Below are positions 60,241 through 64,000 of a stretch of DNA of 64,000 nucleotides, piece after piece. The stretch's first letter is position 1. Each line of letters begins with the position of its first letter. This DNA comes from Owenia fusiformis (lineage: Eukaryota > Annelida > Polychaeta > Sabellida > Oweniidae): the NCBI GenBank assembly GCA_903813345.2, contig CAIIXF020000001.1:49309885-49373884 (forward strand), read 5' to 3'. A model generated the notes under the pieces. That model was not told where the DNA came from. It was given only the letters and a program-made list of their open reading frames with translations, and searched no databases. Made by a program: the position numbers and the translations under genes.

Positions 60241-61135
60241 TGACCATTTTGAACATCAATGAACATATTGGGTATCTTGTCAATATTTCTATGTATCGAT
60301 ATTCGACAGTGTGTATCGAAATGCTTGTATCGTAACCAAACGAGTCAATGTATTGATGAATCATGGGACACCATATATTCACTATAAATAACATTCAAGT
60401 TAACACACTATTTTAGATTAATGGAATTAAATCTTTCATACCACCATATTAATCAGAATTTTATATATTTCCTTGTCTATACTCAATATGATAAATTATA
60501 GTGCAGTCAGATGTCCAGAAATGAGCCCTTTAAAGTTCGTCTAATGATTTCGGGGCAAGTGATCCGGGGTGGTCTTCATGGATTTTTTAGTCTCTGACCC
60601 CCACCCCTATCAGGCGGGGAGGGGGTACATTATAAAAAATAAATAAAAATGGTTTTGAAGTAAATTTTTTTAAATGACTTCATTTGGTGATTGCTTTGAG
60701 CCTTGAAATTGAGACAAACCGATTGTAGAAGTGGTGTTTAGTGAGGAAAATACATTTTGACCCAACTATCTAGCATGAATTCATCTTTTAAAGGGTCAAA
60801 TATGGGACATCAAATAATGTATTTCAAGAATGTGATGTCTAATCATCCTGTAAAAATTCATACTAATAGGGGTATAGGTGTTTATCACAAATATAAACTT
60901 GGCTTGGGTAGCTCATGTATTTTTTTAGATAAAAAATTATGGAAAGGATGGGTATCGACATGGCGAACTTTTTGAACACACGTTTCTCTTAAACCAGTCA
61001 TCAAAAAATTCTGAAAATTTTACACAGTGTCAATTTAATGGTCATCTTTTGAATGATAACAGTATAATTTGAAATATATATATACTTTCATCTATATTGT
61101 TTTAGAAAACACATCAAACACTTGTTTTGTTCTTG
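60241..61135. other. Non-coding as far as seen
   Basis: One degenerate unit of the exon repeat (CTGACCATTTTGAACATC) lies at about 60237-60255. Beyond it I see no exon. It may be an upstream intron or the promoter of the zinc-finger gene. Confidence 0.4.
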
Positions 61136-61462
61136 GTATCATGTTTCCAGAGTGAAATGAAACATTTTTCCGAACCTCATTGGAACAAAACGACATAAAC
61201 ACAACATGTTTAGGTCTCTCAATATTGTAATTGTACGATGGAAATTTTGGTTGATTTTAAAAAAGTATCTTGTTAATGAAATAAAAGGTCTATCTTGATT
61301 TTTATCTATTTTGGGGGGATTTTGTTTTAATTTTTTGAATACTTTTTTAAAATCAACCAAAATTCCTTTGTATAACTATAATATTGAGAGGTCTAAAAAC
61401 ATGTCGTATATGCTATTTTGTTCCAACAAGGTTCGGAAAGATTTTATTTCATTCTCAAGAAT
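61136..61462. mobile_element. Foldback MITE with arms of about 130 bp
   Basis: The left arm (about 61140-61267) pairs with the right arm (about 61325-61460). Examples are GGTCTCTCAATATTGTAATT versus ATAATATTGAGAGGTCT, TTTTGGTTGATTTTAAAAAA versus TTTTTTAAAATCAACCAAAA, and TCCGAACCTCATTGGAACAA versus TTGTTCCAACAAGGTTCGGA. No ORF. Confidence 0.85.
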
Positions 61463-61639
61463 TGGTACAGTGAATAATGACAGTCAATGATTGGACACAA
61501 GAATACCATTTATTCTATTTACCTATTTTCTTAAAATGTATGGATAAATTATCAATTTCAGCATTAAGAAGTGTAAATTCAGTTCAAAGCTTCAAAAAGG
61601 GGACTTCCACTTTTATATTTTAAGATCCACCATGTTTCA

Positions 61640-61770
61640 AGAGGAATATCAGCTAAAATAATGTTTATCTAGGGGGTTTCTTTGTAGATAATAAAAATAG
61701 ATGTTAGTCTTGATGAAATATCCAAACTTAAATATTATTTGACACTGGTCCATGATCATTGAATGACCCC
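61640..61770 (+). repeat. Dispersed repeat, copy 2 (see 1979-2115)
   Basis: Matches 1979-2115 with scattered substitutions and ends in TTGAATGACCCCTCTGCAC, which also resembles a fragment near 2517-2538. Confidence 0.6.
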
Positions 61771-62103
61771 TCTGCACTAATAATTGCACCTTTAAAGCAA
61801 CAAAGTTTAAACTTCTTCATCTTTGCATTTTTATTGGAAAGGGAGTACCCGAATATTTAAGTTTAATGTTACTCTTACCATTTCACTTGTGATTTTATCC
61901 ATTGTAGGCTACTAGTATGTTGTAATACCTGGTATTGATTCATTGCAAATTAGCAAATTAAAAAGATCAAATGAGTATTAACAAAGTTATGTTAAAAGTG
62001 TAGGAGACATGTAAGAACTTATGATATCTAGAAGAAATCTTGGGAAACTCATAAAAGTTTAACTAGTCTTGCATTACTCTTGTTAAAAAGAACAAGATCA
62101 AAG

Positions 62104-63672
62104 GAGCAAATAGGTTATCGCAAACAATTTCAAATGATTCTAACTTGAATTATGAATATTTTTCTGATCATGAACATGGGTGTATCTTTTAGATCCATTC
62201 ATTATCTTCAAGAAAAGTATATATAATGATAATTTAGTTAATCAGACCTAAGTGATATTGAAGGGGCCATGGATCAATCAACATACTTTTTCAAGAATGT
62301 TGACCTAATTTTCACCAAAAATGCAACCTTTTATTATATTGTTGAATGCATAATTAAGATATGCTTTGAGACATGTTTGATTTCCTAAAAGGAAAAGTTT
62401 ATTGCTCCAGTGACTTTAAAGATAGTGAATTTAGATGACCAAAATGAACAGAAACCAATGGACAGCATGAGATTTTTCAATGGAGTACACTTACCTTAAA
62501 GCAATTCTTAAAATCGCGGATTCGGTAGTATTGAATCTCTAATAAAGATGGCGCGAAAGTTTTTCCTTATAAGGTCAAAATATTTCCCATGATGCAGTTC
62601 GCGGGGGAACAAAATTTTCTACCTTGTTTTTCCCCGTTGGTTTAACATGGGGATTTTCATACCCATTTTTCAAGCGATATTTTCGATCGAATCTCCATGC
62701 GATCGGAGAAAACAAACTATCAGAAACAATTAGTCTTTTAATAATCTTTATATAACATATATTTTTTTTCATTTTATTGGCTCCTAACGGGGTGAAAACA
62801 ATGATTGAAAATGGGAGTATATTCCGGAAGAGAAGAAGTCACGTGACTAGTCGCCATATTGGAAAAAGCAATTCCATTCGACTTTCAACACGTTCATGCC
62901 AATATTACCGCACTACAAACTGTAACATCGATGCAACAACTGAATAAAAGTACTCATCTTCATATTACATTATAGAGTTACGTTGAAAACCCACAAACAA
63001 CTGAGCATTTGACCAAAGAAGACACGTCGCTATTATCTAGGTCAAGTTTAGTGGTTCGAAAGCAAATCTTACATACTCGTTTCCGAATTTTGTTGTTAAT
63101 TGTATAATCTTTTATTGATTAAATCTGGTATACTGACTATTAATTCAATGACAAAGAAGAAGAATTCCGATGGTGTCATTTTTTTATTTAGCTTGCGGGT
63201 GTAAAAACAAAATTGCGTAATTAATTTGATTTAGAACTTTCGGGTCTCACAAATAGCTACACGAAATGCATCGTTGAAAAATATTGACCAATCAAATTTT
63301 GTCCTTTTTGAGTACATATATGCACCATATATGCGAACGTTCTGATTCAAAGAGCGAACAGCGAAATGGAGAATTAAAATTTCTTTCAAGAACTATTTGA
63401 TACATCAAAATAAAGAATAGTAATGCATTAAACATTGTAAAAAATGATTGCATTTTTGGTGAAAATTGGGTCAACATCTTTGAAAAAGTGTGTTGATGGG
63501 TTGATTGCTATTTAAATATCTCTGAGTTAGTTTGACTTTATTATTACTGTATATAATTTTCTTTCAGATAATGAATTGATCTTAAAGATAAACCTGTCTT
63601 CATTGTCAGAAAATAGTCATTATCCAAGATATAACATTCTGAAATTGTTTGCGATAACCTACGTGCTCCCTT
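62104..63672. mobile_element. 1.57-kb element with about 250-bp imperfect terminal inverted repeats
   Basis: The left end GGAGCAAATAGGTTATCGCA continuing AACAATTTCA is matched by TGAAATTGTTTGCGATAACC then TACGTGCTCC at about 63632-63663. Pairing continues inward: CAATCAACATACTTTTTCAA and AATTTTCACCAAAAATGCAA at 62275-62325 match the reverse complement of 63440-63510. The middle (62350-63430) has no long ORF. It contains a promoter-like, CpG-containing stretch at about 62510-62900. Confidence 0.75.
62510..62900. promoter_or_regulatory. Promoter-like stretch (tentative)
   Basis: Local rise in CpG, with AAGATGGCGCG (YY1-like), ACCGGAAG-like text (TTCCGGAAGAGAAG, ETS-like), TCACGTGA (E-box) and GCCATATTGG close together. 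I could not attach it to a gene on either strand. It lies inside the element with long inverted repeats. Confidence 0.3.
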
Positions 63673-64000
63673 ATGCAGACAAAAAATTATTCAACATTGT
63701 TTGGGTCACTTTTTTTGGGCAACCCTGTAATTTGTGTTGGTTATCTTGGATTGTAAGAATTAGGATTCAGTTGACATGTACTGTCAGGCCATTTGGATAG
63801 TTGTCCATATTCCTCAATAAGAACGGTCTGAATAAAATACATGATTATTAGTTAGAGTCTTTGAAAACATGTTGTATATTTGATAAATCATAATTAAATA
63901 TATATCATTTAAAAATGTAATGATATGTATTATACTTTGTCAGCATATAAAATTGAGATATGAGATCTATTAAAAAAGGTGCAGGGCCGCCAATGTGCAC
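63673..64000. other. Nothing recognised
   Basis: AT-rich tail of the window without exon or repeat signals that I can support. Confidence 0.4.

Noticed and set aside
62575-62772. 65-codon minus-strand frame in the promoter-like stretch
   Set aside because: No domain, no conserved pattern and no supporting splice sites. The start could be chance.
63548-63800. Possible LTV1 exon after an acceptor-like TTTCTTTCAG near 63565
   Set aside because: The downstream frame does not resemble the LTV1 C-terminus, and the segment belongs to the inverted repeat of the 62.1-kb element.
1-64000. tRNA, rRNA or snRNA genes
   Set aside because: No cloverleaf, box A/B pair or conserved RNA segment was recognised by eye. 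A covariance-model scan would be needed to be sure.

Overview
This window is nuclear DNA of an animal. It is AT-rich, its genes have many short exons with GT-AG introns, and it is loaded with transposons. It shows no bacterial operon features. The gene set (CLCC1, UROD, LTV1), the LINE and Ty3-like elements, and the many short terminal-inverted-repeat elements would fit a marine invertebrate, perhaps a lophotrochozoan such as a mollusc. The species is not determined.

Layout. 1-15.4 kb: mostly intergenic, with a possible small secreted cysteine-rich peptide (minus, 753-983), a 5'-truncated LINE with a clear 17-bp target duplication (3142-6339), dispersed repeats, and a foldback element (10.8-13.5 kb) interrupted by a mariner-type element whose DNA-binding-only ORF is present twice in an exact 964-bp tandem copy. 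15.4-20.8 kb: CLCC1 (plus), an ER/nuclear-membrane chloride-channel-like protein, 8 coding exons. 20.8-26.3 kb: intergenic, with small transposons. 26.3-44.6 kb: UROD (minus), the haem-pathway uroporphyrinogen decarboxylase, 9 coding exons, reconstructed to 368 aa with all key catalytic residues. Its first coding exon is only 8 codons and lies 13.7 kb from the second. 44.9-51.6 kb: LTV1 (plus), the 40S ribosome assembly factor, whose C-terminal exons I could not find. UROD and LTV1 are head to head with start codons about 300 bp apart, so they probably share a promoter. 57.9-60.2 kb: a minus-strand gene ending in a two-finger C2HC zinc-finger exon, preceded by a tandem array of in-frame, phase-symmetric duplicated exons. 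62.1-63.7 kb: an element with long terminal inverted repeats.

The most striking region is the giant first intron of UROD. It holds two inverted arrays of a 39-bp minisatellite (31.8-33.4 kb and 38.8-44.3 kb) that share matching outer ends and matching inner edges. Between them lie about six copies of a roughly 565-bp higher-order repeat derived from the same motif. The whole resembles a large foldback element with tandem-repeat arms. Into the right arm a 4.3-kb LTR retrotransposon has inserted recently: its 1344-bp LTRs are nearly identical and it is flanked by ACAG duplications. It encodes only Gag and has no pol.

CLCC1 and UROD are convergent, and UROD and LTV1 are divergent. The three are housekeeping-type genes without an evident joint pathway. 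Exon borders were read by eye from splice signals, reading frame and family resemblance. No searches were run.
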